Assembly: GCA_009667805.1 (NCBI GenBank)
Contig: CM019069.1
Coordinates: forward strand, 50,550,153 to 50,614,152
Length of the DNA stretch: 64,000 nucleotides
DNA from: Leptobrachium leishanense
Lineage: Eukaryota; Chordata; Amphibia; Anura; Megophryidae
Direction: 5' to 3'
Below are positions 10,938-23,167 of the stretch, in pieces. Made by a program: the position numbers and the translations under genes. Position 1 is the stretch's first letter. Each line of letters opens with the position of its first letter. The notes under the pieces were generated by a model. That model did not search any database. It was not told the origin of the DNA and saw only the letters and a program-made list of their open reading frames with translations.

Positions 10938-11411
10938 ATATACTCACTGTACAGAGCACTGGTGAGACCTCACTTGGAGTACTGTGTGCAGTACTGGAGA
11001 CCGTATCTCCAGAAGGATATAGACATCTTAGAGAGAGTTCAGAGAAGGGCTACTAAAATGGTGTACGGCTTGAAGGAGAAAAGTTACCAGGAAAGGCTTA
11101 ATGATCTTAACATGTACAGCTTGGAAAAAAGACGAGACAGAGGAGATATGATAGAAACATTTAAATACGTAAAGGGAATCCACAAGGTAGAGGAAGGGAG
11201 TATATTTAAAAGGAAACAAAGTATCAAAACAAGAGGACATAGTCTTAGATTAGAGGGGCAAAGGTTTAAAAGTAACATCAGAAAGCATTATTTTACTGAG
11301 AGGGTGGTGGATACATGGAACAGCCTTCCAGTTGAAGTGGTAGAGGCCAAAACAGTAATTGAATTTAAGCAGGCATGGGATAGGCATAAAGCCATTCTAA
11401 ACAAAAGATAA
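10938..11411 (+). pseudogene. CR1 reverse transcriptase, C-terminal fragment
   Basis: About 157 codons remain open to a TAA at 11409. The protein reads LVRPHLEYCVQYW, then LERVQRRATKMV and LNMYSLEKRRDRGDMIETFK, ending in the family's WNSLPVEVVEAKTVIEFKQAWD region. These are the thumb and C-terminal motifs of CR1 polymerases. The catalytic YADD motif and endonuclease lie in the missing 5' part, so this fragment cannot be functional. The in-frame GTG at 10962 is not a start; homology continues upstream of it. Confidence 0.9.
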
Positions 11412-11503
11412 ATCCAGGTAAAGTATCCATGTAATTGGGCAGACTAGATGGGCCGAAAGGTTCTTACCTGCTGACATTTTTCTATGTTTCTATGTTTCTA
11501 TAT
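10938..11503 (+). mobile_element. CR1: CR1-type LINE, 5'-truncated
   Basis: Only the last part of the element is present: the C-terminal end of the reverse-transcriptase ORF, a short 3' UTR containing GACTAGATGGGCCGAAAGG, and a terminal run of TTTCTATG octamers (about 11480-11503). This octamer ending is characteristic of CR1 LINEs, which are mostly 5'-truncated and lack an A-tail. Confidence 0.9.
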
Positions 11504-11912
11504 ACAATGTATGACTTGTGCAGTCCAAGAGATTTCTTGTTATTTAAAGCTGTTGGTGTAAACAGAAAACAAGTAATGACTACTGGAGAGACCGAGTGAC
11601 CATCAGGCTTGGCTCGCCCATTGAGCAGTAGATCAAGCCAGATTGCTCATGCAAGGCCAGTACCATTGTAAGAGGTGGCAACATTCAAAAGATCTCCTTG
11701 GTTAGTTCCAGCACATTGTTTCTGGTGTGATCCAGCCATCTATTTGAAGTAAAGCAGTGCGCTGCAGAAGCCGGAGTCAGCATAGATCAGAACTCTGCTG
11801 ACTCTTCATTTAAATTAGAAGAAGGATAACTTGCTAGAGAGAAATAATGTATGTAGATTAGGAAAATGCTTGGTTTTAAAATGTTGAAGTTTTAAAACAA
11901 CCGGAAGTCTTG

Positions 11913-12819
11913 CAGGGTTATTCAAAGAGCTCCGAATTGCTGGAGAAAGGTAACTGAACGCTGAAAATCAGCGTTCGGTTACCTTTCCTGGCCATTCGGC
12001 TATCCAGACCAGAGAGCAGGCAATTCGCCAAATCCTGGCGAATTGCCTGCACATACGGTGCCTGTTCGTTACCTGTTCGAGGGCAGTGAATCCCCATAGA
12101 GAAGCAATGCTTCGTTCTATTCAGAGAGCAAAACCTAGCAGTAAAAAAGTTGCCAAATTGCCCTGCCATTCGGTGGTTTAATTCGGCAGGTTTATTCAGG
12201 CGAATCCCATAGGCTTCAATGTTAAAAATATTCCCGTTTTAATTCAATATCTAATAAATCATTCAATATAATATTCTGCAGTAAAAAGTCTCTTTATGTT
12301 TTGATTTTCTAGGATCTTTTAGGCAGTTTTTGGAATTTTTTTGCAAAATTTTTTTCCGTTTTTTTTTTTAATCGTTTTTTCTTTTTTCTGTAACAGCCCT
12401 TTTTATTATCATTCATTGGATCTTATATGTGAATTTCAGACACTTTCGCTCAGTAGTTTGTTTGCAAACAGCGTTTCACTTTTCAAACATTCAAGCAAGC
12501 TGTTTTCTTTTTTTTGTCACTCCATTTGTCTGCGGTGTCGGGTTTTTCCGACGGCTGCACTGCACTCTGATCGGCTCCTGCTCGGGTTGCTCCGGAGTCT
12601 TGCAGATGTTTTTGCGGGTTTCGGTGTGCATTCGTCTGGGTTTTGCTGTGAGTTTTCGGCGGGTTTTCTGCAGGTTTTCCCTGCACTACCACAGCCCTGT
12701 GGTGCTTGCTGAATACACCGCAGGATCGTTGAAATGGGATCGCCAAATCGCACCGAATTGAGGAGAACGAAAAGTCACCGAACGTGCGGTGACTTTTAGA
12801 TTCTCTTTGAATAACCCTG
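11913..12819. mobile_element. CAGGGTTATTCAAAGAG element, copy 1
   Basis: The ends CAGGGTTATTCAAAGAGC and CTCTTTGAATAACCCTG are perfect inverted repeats over 17 bp. The interior contains hairpins, such as AGGTAACTGAACGC pairing with its complement near 11948-11985 and AAAGTCACCGAACG near 12771-12799. Related copies lie at 33681-34572 and 47519-48354, with a fragment at about 44450-44670. There is no transposase ORF. Flanking bases do not give one consistent TSD, so the superfamily is open. Confidence 0.8.
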
Positions 12820-14257
12820 TGTGCGATTTACCAAAAAATTAAAAAATGTGGCTAAAAGAATTAACGTTGAATTTTTGCCAAACATTTGGCCACACGTTAA
12901 ACAAACATTCTAACATTTTAGTCACTAGACATTTATCCGTTCCTGCAGTGGCGACCGCTTCTGGTTTATAAATAAACCGATAATTGCCTACTACCTTTTT
13001 TAACATTTAAAAAATAAAAATAAAATCCTATATTTTGATAACATACCATAAAGGCACTTTAATAGACTCTCCTTTAAACTAAAAACAACTACAAATAGAA
13101 ATGGATGCACGAAACCAACATTAATCAGAGGATGATAGTAAAAGTATAAAACATGCAGTTGTTTGGATATTTTTTATATGACTAATACGGTTTGCTGATT
13201 TGTGCTACCACTCAGATTGTCTATAACGGACATCAGCGAATTGAAAATAAAACCCATGCAAACGAGTAACATTTTAATACCTTAAATTGGCAGCCGAGAT
13301 ATTCTGCAACATAGCTTGGAGAACAAAAAGACTCTCATAACGTGAATTTATAAAGCCACATGGCCCAGGGTTTATTTGACTTGGAAGGAATTAAATGCTA
13401 TAATTATGTATAAATACATGTGTGTAGTCAAATTTTAAAGGAATATAATGTTTTGCTGTGCAGTTATTTTAAATTAGAAACATTGTGTGCTGCAGGAAGA
13501 AAACCCCCAAATAATTAATCATATTCACACTCTATCTGAAAATTATTAGCGATATGATTTTAAATCATAACCAAAACTATGTACATGCTGAGTGCCTGAA
13601 AAGGCAAAGCCATATAACACAAAAATAGTATACCTTTGTATTGTACGACCATGTGAATAGTGAGCATTTAGGTTTTTCCAGAAATATTGTTTTCCAAATA
13701 GAATATACTTTTTGAGCATTGCCAATTTTATAGTAATTTATTCTTGACACTGAAAACATGTAAAATCTCATTGGCTGCAGTTTAAATGTGAATTGTGCGC
13801 ATTGTGTAATGCAATATATAATTAATATAATGTGCTTGAATATTTATACCAAAATAATACTTCTCATTAATTCCTAATCATCACTATGTATTGTGTTTTC
13901 GATATACCTCACTGTTCAATGACGTGATCCTTACTGTATTATTCAGAAACAACTAGGTCAACAAAGCACGCAATATCAGAAAGTCACCAATAGGGGTCTC
14001 CAGTGTACCATAAAACCATATGCAGCCTGTTTAACTTAATGCAATACTATGTATATCAGAGGAGATTCAGACACAGTATATAATTATATTCAAGTGTGTG
14101 TATTTATGTATATTTAATGTTATATTTTAGACGTTTGCGTTAACATCTGAGTCGGAGTAATTCAGGCATTTATTAGATCACGCATACAAATGGAAAAAAC
14201 ACACGTGCGCCTTATTTTTATACATACGTATCATATTATGCATCATACATGATGAAA
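12820..14257. other. AT-rich stretch, no recognised feature
   Basis: No repeat ends or long ORFs. The 64-codon minus-strand ORF at 13577-13771 has no recognisable motif and is within random expectation. Confidence 0.4.
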
Positions 14258-14320
14258 ATATTATTATCATCGTTTATATAGTGCCAACAGTTTCCGCAGC
14301 TCTTCAAAATACAGAATGAG
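14258..14320 (-). repeat. L2-type 3' tail remnant
   Basis: Contains TTTATATAGTGCCAACAG followed by TTTCCGCAGC, a degenerate reverse-strand version of the L2/SINE 3' end seen complete at 25330-25385. Confidence 0.55.
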
Positions 14321-15681
14321 CAATTAAACTAACAAAATTACAAATGAACTTTGGAAACCGGAGAGAAGAGGTGCAGAGGGCCCTGCTCAGATCAGCAAAC
14401 AACAAATGTGCGCACTAATTGCTCTTATTTCCCTATTTTGGCTAAAAACTGGCTTGCTTTTTTTAAGAGTAATCGATGGCTATACCATACACATGCCAGG
14501 CGAGACGTGCCCCTGAAGATGATAGCTTTTTAAAGCAAGCATATATCGCTTAATAACACCCAGTGACAATGTGCAGCAGTTGATGAGTTAGTTCTAGAGG
14601 CTTCTGAATTTTAATGATGTTGGAGATGATATTGTGTGTCCTTCAGCTTGTTAGAGTGACACTAGAACTCCATAAATCATAATACCTGTGTATTGTAAAA
14701 TCAATAGGAAAGTGCTATCTCAGCGCTAAAACCTTAATAAGTTTTCTACTGCTTTAACAGCTTAAACTTTGCCGGAATGCCATTGGACCTTAAGGTTAGG
14801 ATCAGAGCGTGCTTAATTTGTTTTGTAATAGAGACTTTCTAATCTTTAATGAAGGACCGATTAGTAAGGCTTTGGTCGCCACTCTTGTGATCAGTTGACT
14901 GAACAGCTTTGGCAATTAAACTCTTGCATCTAATGTCTTGAAGCAAGAGGGGGGGGAAAACAAAAATATATATATATATATAAAAAAAAAAAAAGCCAGG
15001 CTTAAACAGTCAATAAATGTTAATCCAGTCAAAACCTGTCTGCTTCTTTGAAGAGTGCTTGTGGGGATTTTTGTTGCAGTCTTTTTTTTTTTAACTTGGT
15101 TATTTTAAATGCAGAGGTCTCCAGAGTTTGAGTTTGCATCATGCAAGACCTCCCACTGTTCTATAACCGGCTCTGGTATTCAAACCTACCAATAGTCAGT
15201 CCAGATCCAGTACATTCGCTTTGCCCGTCTAGTTTATTCTCCCATCACAAATACATTTTAGAAATGACTGGCATTTCTGTGTACAGATGATAGGTAAAAA
15301 AAATAAAAAAAATAAAGTGCAATTTGTTGATACGTTTTTCTAGCTATTATTATATATATGTTTGTTCCGCACTCAGCAATTATTACCCGAGGTTAGAGGT
15401 TGCGCCTCTAGTACTGTAATGTTAATAGATTTTACAGAGCTATAAATGTCTATGTCAAAGCATGTGTTTCCTATTTATTTACATTCATACTGCTAATTAA
15501 AGGATACTTGATCACAGTACCTTTCTTTTCACAGTACTCCTGAGCGGTTTGCTTATATATTCTTTCAGGCGTTCTGAATGGCCAGTTTGCTGCTGATATT
15601 CCTTCAAACAACCAATTTCCATTATTTATTTCAAATTCTTGTAATTAGGAGGCACCGTGTTAGTCTTTGGCAAGGTTGATA
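14321..15681. other. Unannotated stretch; possible non-repetitive core
   Basis: Apart from a short (TA)n/poly-A tract near 14966-14994 and poly-T near 15083, I see no repeats. About 14560-14960 has balanced composition and no element ends, making it one of the few candidates for conserved non-coding sequence. That is a guess from the absence of repeats only. Confidence 0.3.
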
Positions 15682-15745
15682 AGTTACAGTTACAGTATTT
15701 ATAAAGCGCCAATAAATTCGCTAGCGCTGTACAAGTAGTAGTACA
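15682..15745 (-). repeat. L2-type 3' tail remnant
   Basis: Contains GTTACAGTTACAGTATTTAT and AAGCGCCAATAAATTC, the reverse complement of the L2 terminus at about 25340-25395. Confidence 0.65.
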
Positions 15746-15808
15746 AGATTGTTTCCAGTGATCCTGGTCCCCCCCCCCACAATTCCACACAATTTACAAC
15801 AACGTGGC

Positions 15809-15837
15809 ATATATATATATATATATATATTATATAT
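15809..15837. repeat. (AT)n microsatellite
   Basis: Uninterrupted AT dinucleotides for about 22 bp followed by TATATAT; simple repeat. Confidence 0.9.
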
Positions 15838-15945
15838 TCACAAAAGGTAAAGAATGTTGTATGAAATTACCTGGAAATTACTTTTTAAGCAACGGTAGAA
15901 ATCTAAGGTAGTAATAAAAATATCCGTATCAGCAACCTTTGTATA

Positions 15946-16560
15946 TTAAAGGGATACTCTATTACAAATAGAGTTCTCTTTTTTTTCCCTTAAATAATTG
16001 GGTAGATACTACGGAAAGCCTCTGCCTAATTATTTTTTTAATATTCGTTTGATGATTTTGCTCACCTTCCTGAACCCAGACGTCCTTGACGTTCCTGTGC
16101 TACGCAATATGCGCTCCTACGCAACTTGCGTAGCGTAGGAACTGCAAATTGTGCACCACTACAGGACAGACACATTACGTATGCAGGTTCCATAACTCCT
16201 GCCTGCGCAGAATGATGGATTGGAGCTGCGCGCCCAGCGAGAATGGTGGTCCAATCAGCCACTTCTTGTCGATGGGTGCAGAGTGAGACTGGGGACAAAT
16301 AGTTCCCGGTCTCCCTCCATGATCACTCCGAAGTGCTGCGTGATCGCACAGGAGCAAGATGGGCTGCAAGCGCTTGCAGCCCGGTAGTACAAGCCTCCAT
16401 GGAGACCTATGGACTCCAGAAGGTAATACTTGCGGAAGCGTTACCATGAGTATCACTGCAGGTAGTGCTGTGTTCTGTGGCAAGGTGCTGAGACAGCGCC
16501 TACTGATACTCCTGAATATCTTGCTAAAATGGGGGTGCTACGGTTGAAACCTGAGGTGCA
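15946..16560. mobile_element. TTAA-type element, probable degenerate or truncated copy
   Basis: Begins TTAAAGGGATACTCTATTAC and goes on with an ATAGAGTTCTC/poly-T segment closely resembling the left end of the complete element at 21773-22324. The matching right end is not visible, so the end given here is approximate. Confidence 0.45.
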
Positions 16561-16711
16561 TGTTTTCCCTGTTAGTATCCCCATTTTAGCATTAGGAAGG
16601 GAATAGGGCTCTAAATGTCCATCCCTCTTTCCCTGCTCTCCCCTCTTCGAGAGCTATTGCAGGTTCTTGAGGGGTGGAGTTGAATTCTCACAATGTACCT
16701 TGTCCATATAG

Positions 16712-17668
16712 TGTAACGGTGGGCTATAGCACTCACCTCAGAAAGCGTATTTGGATCCTTCAGGACAGATTTCCTAAAGACAAAAGACGAAGAACGGCTG
16801 TAATCTGATCTCCCAAGCCAGGGAGTAACGGGACAGACCTGAAAGGGCAACTAAGCTCAATTGGCTTCAAGGCCAATTGACCACTCAGTGCAAACACAAA
16901 TACTCCAAAGGAGAACAGATACAGTGATACTTGAACAAAAACATAAACGTGATACAAAAACAGAATAGGCAAGATAGTAGAGGACAGACCTAACAAAGCA
17001 ACTAAGCTCAATTGGTTTCGGGACCAAAATACTGCTTAGTGCAACACACTTCTAGATAAGGACATACAGTGAAGAATCTGTGTATACCAGCCTGCAGGGG
17101 AGGCCTTCAAGCAGAGCTTGGATACTGTTACTCCACAAAGATAGCACAGATACAGACGGACAGACAATGTATATATTATACAAGAAGCAGGGCAGGACTT
17201 CAACTGGACTCTGGAAGCACGCAGAACTGGATGCCTTGCGATTAGGACTCACAACCAGTTAAACGAACATAAGACATGAATCATAAGGCTGAACATAAAC
17301 ATGAACAAGAGAGACAAGAACCATAAAGGCAACACATACACAAGAACGAGAAGTACCAGGCAAAAGTACACATGGGATAATCAAGAGAGTAGTCAGAAGG
17401 GATAGCCGGGTCGAAACGTGATCAGGGTCCTGCAACAGATTAATCAGAAAATATCAGGAACAAGACTCCACCAAACTAGACACCACGACAGTGCAAGGAG
17501 CACCTTCTCTCAGCCTCTTTTAAAGGCTGATGGCTCCTTGGACTTATGCTTGGCTCCGCCCCCTCAGATGCCGTTTTGCCAGCCCTTACTACTGGCAACA
17601 GGCTAGCCAGCGATGCCACCTGGTGCCCTGACCCCCCAGGGAGCGCTGCGGGGGCCATGGATGTGACA
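16712..17668 (-). mobile_element. Solo LTR of a second LTR-retrotransposon family (5-bp TSD)
   Basis: On the minus strand it starts TGTCACATCC and ends CGTTACA, obeying the TG...CA rule, and is flanked by TATAG at 16707-16711 and 17669-17673. A TTTAAAAGAGG segment near 17515-17525 is a plausible TATA-like promoter on the minus strand. Part of the U5-side sequence is an imperfect duplication (about 16830-16900 against 16980-17045, both with AACTAAGCTCAATTGG). No internal coding sequence is present, as expected after LTR-LTR recombination. Confidence 0.85.
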
Positions 17669-17695
17669 TATAGCAAGCGTACTTGCGACTTTCAA

Positions 17696-18144
17696 TCTCG
17701 GGTCAGACGAGCGCAGTGTTCACGTCCGTGTTGCCGCACATTTTAATGTCTGTGGTAGCATAGAATCATGATCGATAGAGACCACACACAAAGTACGTCC
17801 GCACCGAACTGTGCACACACAACGCACGTGGCAAACAGATGCAAGTTAGGCAAGAGCGTAAAACCGCTAGAACGGATGTGCGGAGTGCGCCACGTCCGCA
17901 ACGTCCGCATAGCTTTGTGTGTGAGTGATGGACATGGTCCGGCAGACTGCATTTTTGACGTCCAGCTTTTTTGACGGACAAAATGTTTTTTCATATTAAT
18001 TTCTATTTCCCATCTACATCAGTCAAAAAAAACGTCAGTCACAAAAACGGACCGTGTGGCCACTACCTTGTCGTCAGTCAGAAAGTACGTCCGTTGTGCA
18101 CGGACACACAGCCCGCACAAAATGCGTTCATCTGACCCTAGCCT
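17696..18144. mobile_element. GGGTCAGACGA MITE, copy 1
   Basis: Starts CGGGTCAGACGAGCGCAG and ends TTCATCTGACCCTAGCC, an inverted repeat. Inside it is dense with ACGTCCGCA-type CpG words. Other copies: 32435-32808, 45559-45994 and 56894-57320. No ORF of substance. Confidence 0.7.
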
Positions 18145-18860
18145 CAGGGTGTGTTGCATATAGCCTGCATATGACAGATGCACAATTGCACATACTCTAC
18201 ATCTTAATTCTGGCACTGGTATTACTTGGAAATTGCATTTTTAGGAATCTGCATTCCAGGAAAAGCTGCTACACTCATTAAAACAATCCATTGCCTATTT
18301 TATTTATGTCTCTTTGTCACATCCACTGCACGCAAGAGAAATTCTTACACCTGCTTCTACTCTAAGTTGGAAGATACTGCAATCATAGATAATCCATATA
18401 ATTTCGTATAAAATATTCCCCAATATTTCTGTAGTTGTTACAGGAGTAAATAAAGAAATAAATTGTAGAAACTTTCAAAACATTATTTTTGCTATCTATA
18501 AAACTCCCATCTTGTCACAAAATAACACTTATATATAAAAAAAATACCTATTAATGATATAAAAATGTTTTGGAAGGCTGTTACAGCCAACCAGGACATC
18601 TGATGGTGGGCTGGAGTGGATAGGTGGACTCTCAGCTCTAATTGAACGTTCAAGGGCTGTATTACCAACCCAGTCTATAGACTAATGACTCAAGCCACTA
18701 ATACTTGCATTTCTAGTCACAATATTAATGGCTCGAGCCACTATTCTAACCAAACCTTGCTGACGTTGCAGCTGCTTATTATTAATTATCAGCTCCTATA
18801 GAATAGCCAAGTAGGAATAGAGCTGCGTATGGATAATCGAATTATGAGTTGCTCTGAGTG
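18145..18860. other. No recognised feature
   Basis: AT-rich spacer between the MITE and the Tc1-like remnant; nothing supported. Confidence 0.4.
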
Positions 18861-20702
18861 TATACACTGATCAGCCACATCATTAACCCCTTAGTGACCG
18901 GGCGGTTTTACACAAATCCGTCTTTTAGTGACCGCTGCTGTTTTTACGTTTCTGCGCTGTTAGTGTTTAGGTCAAACTTTCCTCTTACTCGTTTATTCAA
19001 CCCACACATATTATACACCCTTTTTCCCGGCATTAAATGGACTTTCTAGAAATACCATTATTTCCATCATATCGAATAATTTACTATAAAAAAATATGAA
19101 ATATGAGGAAAAAAATTGTAAAAACACACTTTTTCGTAATTTAATCCCCAAAATCTACAACCACCCAAAAAGACCCCAGCTAAATAGGTTCAAAATTTTG
19201 TCCCGAGACTAGAAATACCCAATTTTTACATGCGTTTGCTTTTTAACCCCTTCACTGCTGAGACAGTTCACCTATGTGTGCTGCGCTCATTCTGACCATT
19301 TTGTGCTAATTATTTTTAGATGACAGCCTAGGTCCTATTTAATTAAACTCCCCCCAGACAAAAAAAACTTTAAAAAAAAAAAAACTTTTTTATTTTAATT
19401 TAATTTTTTTATTATTTTGTTTTTTATTTTTTTTATTTTGTTTAATATTTTTTTAAAACCAAACCTGGTCATGTTTGGTATCATTGGAAAGGCCATAATC
19501 AGGCCTTTCAAATGATGTCAAATACGACCATCTAGCTGCCATGGATCGGGAGATATGGGGATCCTTAGGATCCCCTTATCTCTACAAGGCAGCTAGATGG
19601 TTAACTGGCCCACTGACATCCTCACACATATGGTGAGGTTGTCAGTGGGTGGGGGGGGACCTGGAGGCTTGGCTGACATCCAAGATGTCAGCCCCCCTCC
19701 AGGTTTGAATCGCGTTTTGGTGCCAATTGGCGCCGAAACGTGATCCGACGGCAAAACTGTTAATGCTATACACCGCTCAAAAGGGGAGACTCTCCCCTTT
19801 TCAGCGGTGCAAACAGCATCTCCCTAGCTTCAATGGTTGGGGAGATAGAGGGCTCTGAAGGAGCCCCCTCTCCCCCTCCATTGAATTGCATGGGGACGCC
19901 TGCTGATGACGTCACCACGCAGCGTGGCGACGTCATCAGCCTCGCCTGCCCATGTAAATCACATGGGCAGGCTTCCTCCCTGCCAGATCACCAAGGGATC
20001 CAGTGAGGGAGGTGAGCATCGGGCGGGAGGGGGATTAGGCGCCGCTGACGTACCCTGTACGTCCACGGGTCTAAGGGAGACCTGTGGACAGGACGTACAG
20101 GGTACGTCAGGGGTCCTTAAGGGGTTAAAACCACTGACAGGGACATGAATAACATTGATTATATGGTTACAATGGCACGTCTCAAGAGGTGGGATATATT
20201 ACATTAGGCAGAAAGTAAATAGTCAGCTCTTGAATTTCATGTGTTGGAAGCAGGTAAAAATGGGCAAGAAAAAGTGATTTGAGTGACTTTGACAAGTGCC
20301 AAATAGTGATGGCTATGGTCAGAGCATCTCCAAAACAGCACGTCTTCTTTGGTGTTTCCAGTATGCAGTGGATAGTACCTACCAAAAATGGTGCAAGGAA
20401 TGACAATCAGCAAACTGACATAGGGTCATGTGCGCCCAAAGCTCATTGACGCACATGGGAATTGAAGGCTCCGATCACACAGAGAAGGTACTGTAGCTGA
20501 AATTGCTGAAAAACATGGGTATGATAGAAAGGAGCCATAACAAATTTGACACAAACCGGCAGCTACCTCCGGATTGTTGCAGACCATGTACACCCCTTCA
20601 TGGCAATGCTGTTCTCTGATGGCAGTGGCCTCTTTCATCAGGATATTGCACCTCACTAAACTTAAAAATTATTCAGGAATGGTTTGAGGAACATGACAAA
20701 AG
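18861..20702 (+). pseudogene. Tc1/mariner-type transposon remnant, split and internally deleted
   Basis: The left terminus TACACTGATCAGCCACATCA (18863-18882) and the sequence after 20125, AAAACCACTGACAGGGACAT, are adjacent parts of one Tc1-like inverted terminus separated by the TTAA element at 18887-20124. Downstream, degraded coding text is recognisable: a start region near 20256 (ATGGGCAAGAAAAAGTG), then SISK-like text, and near 20595-20700 the segment before and around the catalytic Asp of Tc1 transposases, ending in VQEWFEEHDK-like codons. Stops, frameshifts and a missing central part make it dead. The right terminus is not seen. Confidence 0.75.
18887..20124. mobile_element. TTAA-flanked element with hairpin-rich interior
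   Basis: TTAA occurs at 18883-18886 and 20125-20128. The ends CCCCTTAGTGACC and GGTCCTTAAGGGG are inverted repeats. TTAA targets are typical of piggyBac and Kolobok elements. The interior holds strong hairpins at 19528-19600, 19614-19650, 19771-19809 and 20044-20110 (arms GACGTACCCTGTACGTCC). An internal TTAACCCCTTCACTGCTGAG near 19244 looks like the left end of a relative (compare 35663 and 39847), so this may be two nested copies. No transposase. Confidence 0.75.
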
Positions 20703-20993
20703 ATTTCAACAGCTTCAAAGATAAGTTTGGAAAGAAAACAGTTTGAAATTGGGTAAATACTGAAATAATAGCTGTAAGTGTGAAAATAAATTAATAATCA
20801 GTCATTAATGGCACATCGTATTGGGAATAGAACTCAGGTCCAGCAGCAACCCTTTGAAATGTAGCTCCAACACTGTTTTCACAGTGGGAATGAAGTTCCC
20901 ATGCAAGCAAAGCACTGTAAAACATTTGTTTACGTTTTCTATCAATATTTCCTTGTTAATCAGCAATAATTATACATACGTATAATACATATA

Positions 20994-21687
20994 GGGCTCT
21001 ATTACATTCTTCACGCAAACGTTAATGTGTGCGCAAAAACGCATTAACGCGAGGGGCAAAACCCTTTGTGCTCAACGTCGTATTACAAAGTCAGCGCAAC
21101 AAACGCGTGCATTCGTCTAACACGGGTAGACCTGCGCAAACCATTTGTGAGCGAACTGTACTGAGCGCGTCCTATACTTAACATTGTGAGCGCAAATGCG
21201 TTTGTGCGCGGGTACGTGGATGGTATTACAATCTATGCGCAGTTTTTAACGGACAGCGTTTGCGCGCATAATTTTAACAACTCCTAAAAGCTGGTGGTAA
21301 TGGCAAATCTGAACGTCCTGGCCGAAACCAAATACAGCAAAGTATAGTTACACATTCTACGCATACCCAAAAAATAAAATGGAGAAGTTGTGCGTGTTTT
21401 TATTATTGCTGCAGCATATATACTCAGATTGATTTTGGCAGGCGCAAAAACTTAACGAGAGACAATTGTGGTTCTTAATTCTGATTGGCTGAATCTTGTG
21501 AAAAAACAGTCCACACACCAATTTTTGCACGCAACGTTAATGCGCTTGTTTTTGCGCGTTTGTTTTACGCGCGCAATTTTTCGACGGATTGAAAAATGCA
21601 CACGGATTGTAATACCAGCGTTAATTTACGTGCATAACGTTTAACGCTTCACGCACAAATTAACGGTCACAGATTGTAATAGGGCCC
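20994..21687. mobile_element. GCGCAAA-rich MITE, copy B
   Basis: Ends GGGCTCTATTACATTCTTCG and inverted TGTAATAGGGCCC; interior closely follows copies A and C, including GCATTAACGCGAGGGGCAAA. Flanking triplets are ATA and CTA, a probable diverged 3-bp TSD. Confidence 0.8.
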
Positions 21688-21772
21688 CTACACAGACATA
21701 ATATCTATATATTTATTTCTATAATCATAACTATTCTCTAAGACAAAGCCCAGATATATACATAAACATTAA

Positions 21773-22324
21773 AGGAATACTCTATATAAAAAAATAGAGG
21801 TCCCCTTTTTTCCCCTTAAATAATTTGCCAGAGGCTGCTGGTAGCCTCTGTCCAATTATTTTGGGGAATTTCTCCCCTTTTCTAGTTTTTCACCTACCTT
21901 TTTCTCCCTCGCTGCACACAACTCCTCCTCTCCAGCTCGGAAGTTTCAAAACCCATAAGCCTCTGGTCTTTTCTACGCAATTTACGGCCCTTAGAAAAAT
22001 TGCGTAGCCTAACGGGCCTACGAACTTTTCATACACAAGTCCTGCACAACGATGGATCGGGGCTGCAAATGCAGATCCAATCCATCGGCTTTCTCCCTGA
22101 CAAATGTTGACTTTGCAGGCGGTCTCAAGGAGGAGGCTTTAGCATGCTTGATCGTGCTGACGTCTTGAATGACCGAACTAGTGGACGACAACCAGAAAGT
22201 TCAAACCTCCACCACTTCTCCCCACATTTTAAAGAGTTCAGAGGACATGGGAGGGGGGGAGGATCCTTCACACACCCTGGCCACTTTAAAAAGCTAAAGT
22301 GGTTAGGGCGTGTAGAATATCCCT
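21773..22324. mobile_element. TTAA-flanked MITE (AGGAATACTCTA termini)
   Basis: TTAA at 21769-21772 and 22325-22328 flanks AGGAATACTCTA on the left and TAGAATATCCCT on the right (inverted, two mismatches). The TTAA target and short termini fit piggyBac/Kolobok-type non-autonomous elements. The overlapping 81-82-codon ORFs on both strands have no recognisable motif. Confidence 0.8.
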
Positions 22325-22986
22325 TTAATATCAAATTTGACAATTGTGTGGTGGGTTCAGTGGGGGATAACATTGGTTATTGGGAGTGAGTTCCCATGCT
22401 AATTTCTTTTAGTAGCGGACCCCTGATTGACAGTAACATCTCCTGAGCAGTCTTCAGTATCTGAAGCTCAGTATCAGTATCCCTGCCCCCTCTTCTACTA
22501 TGTCTTCCTTTTCTCCAGTCTCAGAGGATGATGTCTCAGAAGTTCTCATGTCCTCCCCTCCAACCACCTGTCTACTTGATCCCATCCCCTCACACCTTAC
22601 TCAGTATGTTCTACCCAGGGCTTTTTTTCAAGGGGTACTCAGTACTGGCACCTCACCACTCAGAACCGGCACCTCACCACCAGCCAGAACTAACAGGAGA
22701 GAGCATGATGCTCCTCCCTCCTCCTGCAGTGGCATGCAGAGAATCGGAAGCGCTCGGCAGCTCATGTTGCTGCTGAACGCTTCCGATTGTCAGGAGTGTA
22801 TGTAGGGACTGATAACCCCCCCTTCCCCATTAAGTGAAAAGGGAGGGCTGCTCCCCCCTCTCTCTGCAGCCGCTGAAACTTTGAACAGCATGGGGAGGGG
22901 GATGCAGCATGCTTACACACATCTGCCAGAGCTGCGGATTGTCAGGCAAGCGGTGTGATCAGAGGAGCTGCACTGTAAGGCGGTAG

Positions 22987-23160
22987 TGAGTTTTATTGCT
23001 GTGGAGTTCATACACACTGCGCATTACTGTGAATTTTATTTCTGTGGAGCTCATACACACTGTCCATTACTGTGAGTGTAATTGCTGTGGAGCTCATACA
23101 CACTGCACATTACTCTGAGTTTTATTGCTGTGGAGTTCATACATACTCAGCAAAACTGTG
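22987..23160. repeat. 43-bp minisatellite, 4 copies
   Basis: Unit GTGAGTTTTATTGCTGTGGA followed by GTTCATACACACTGCGCATT and ACT. A related unit, with an extra CTGTGATA, recurs inside the hAT-flanked element at 50073-50604, linking the two. Confidence 0.85.
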
Positions 23161-23167
23161 AGTTTTT

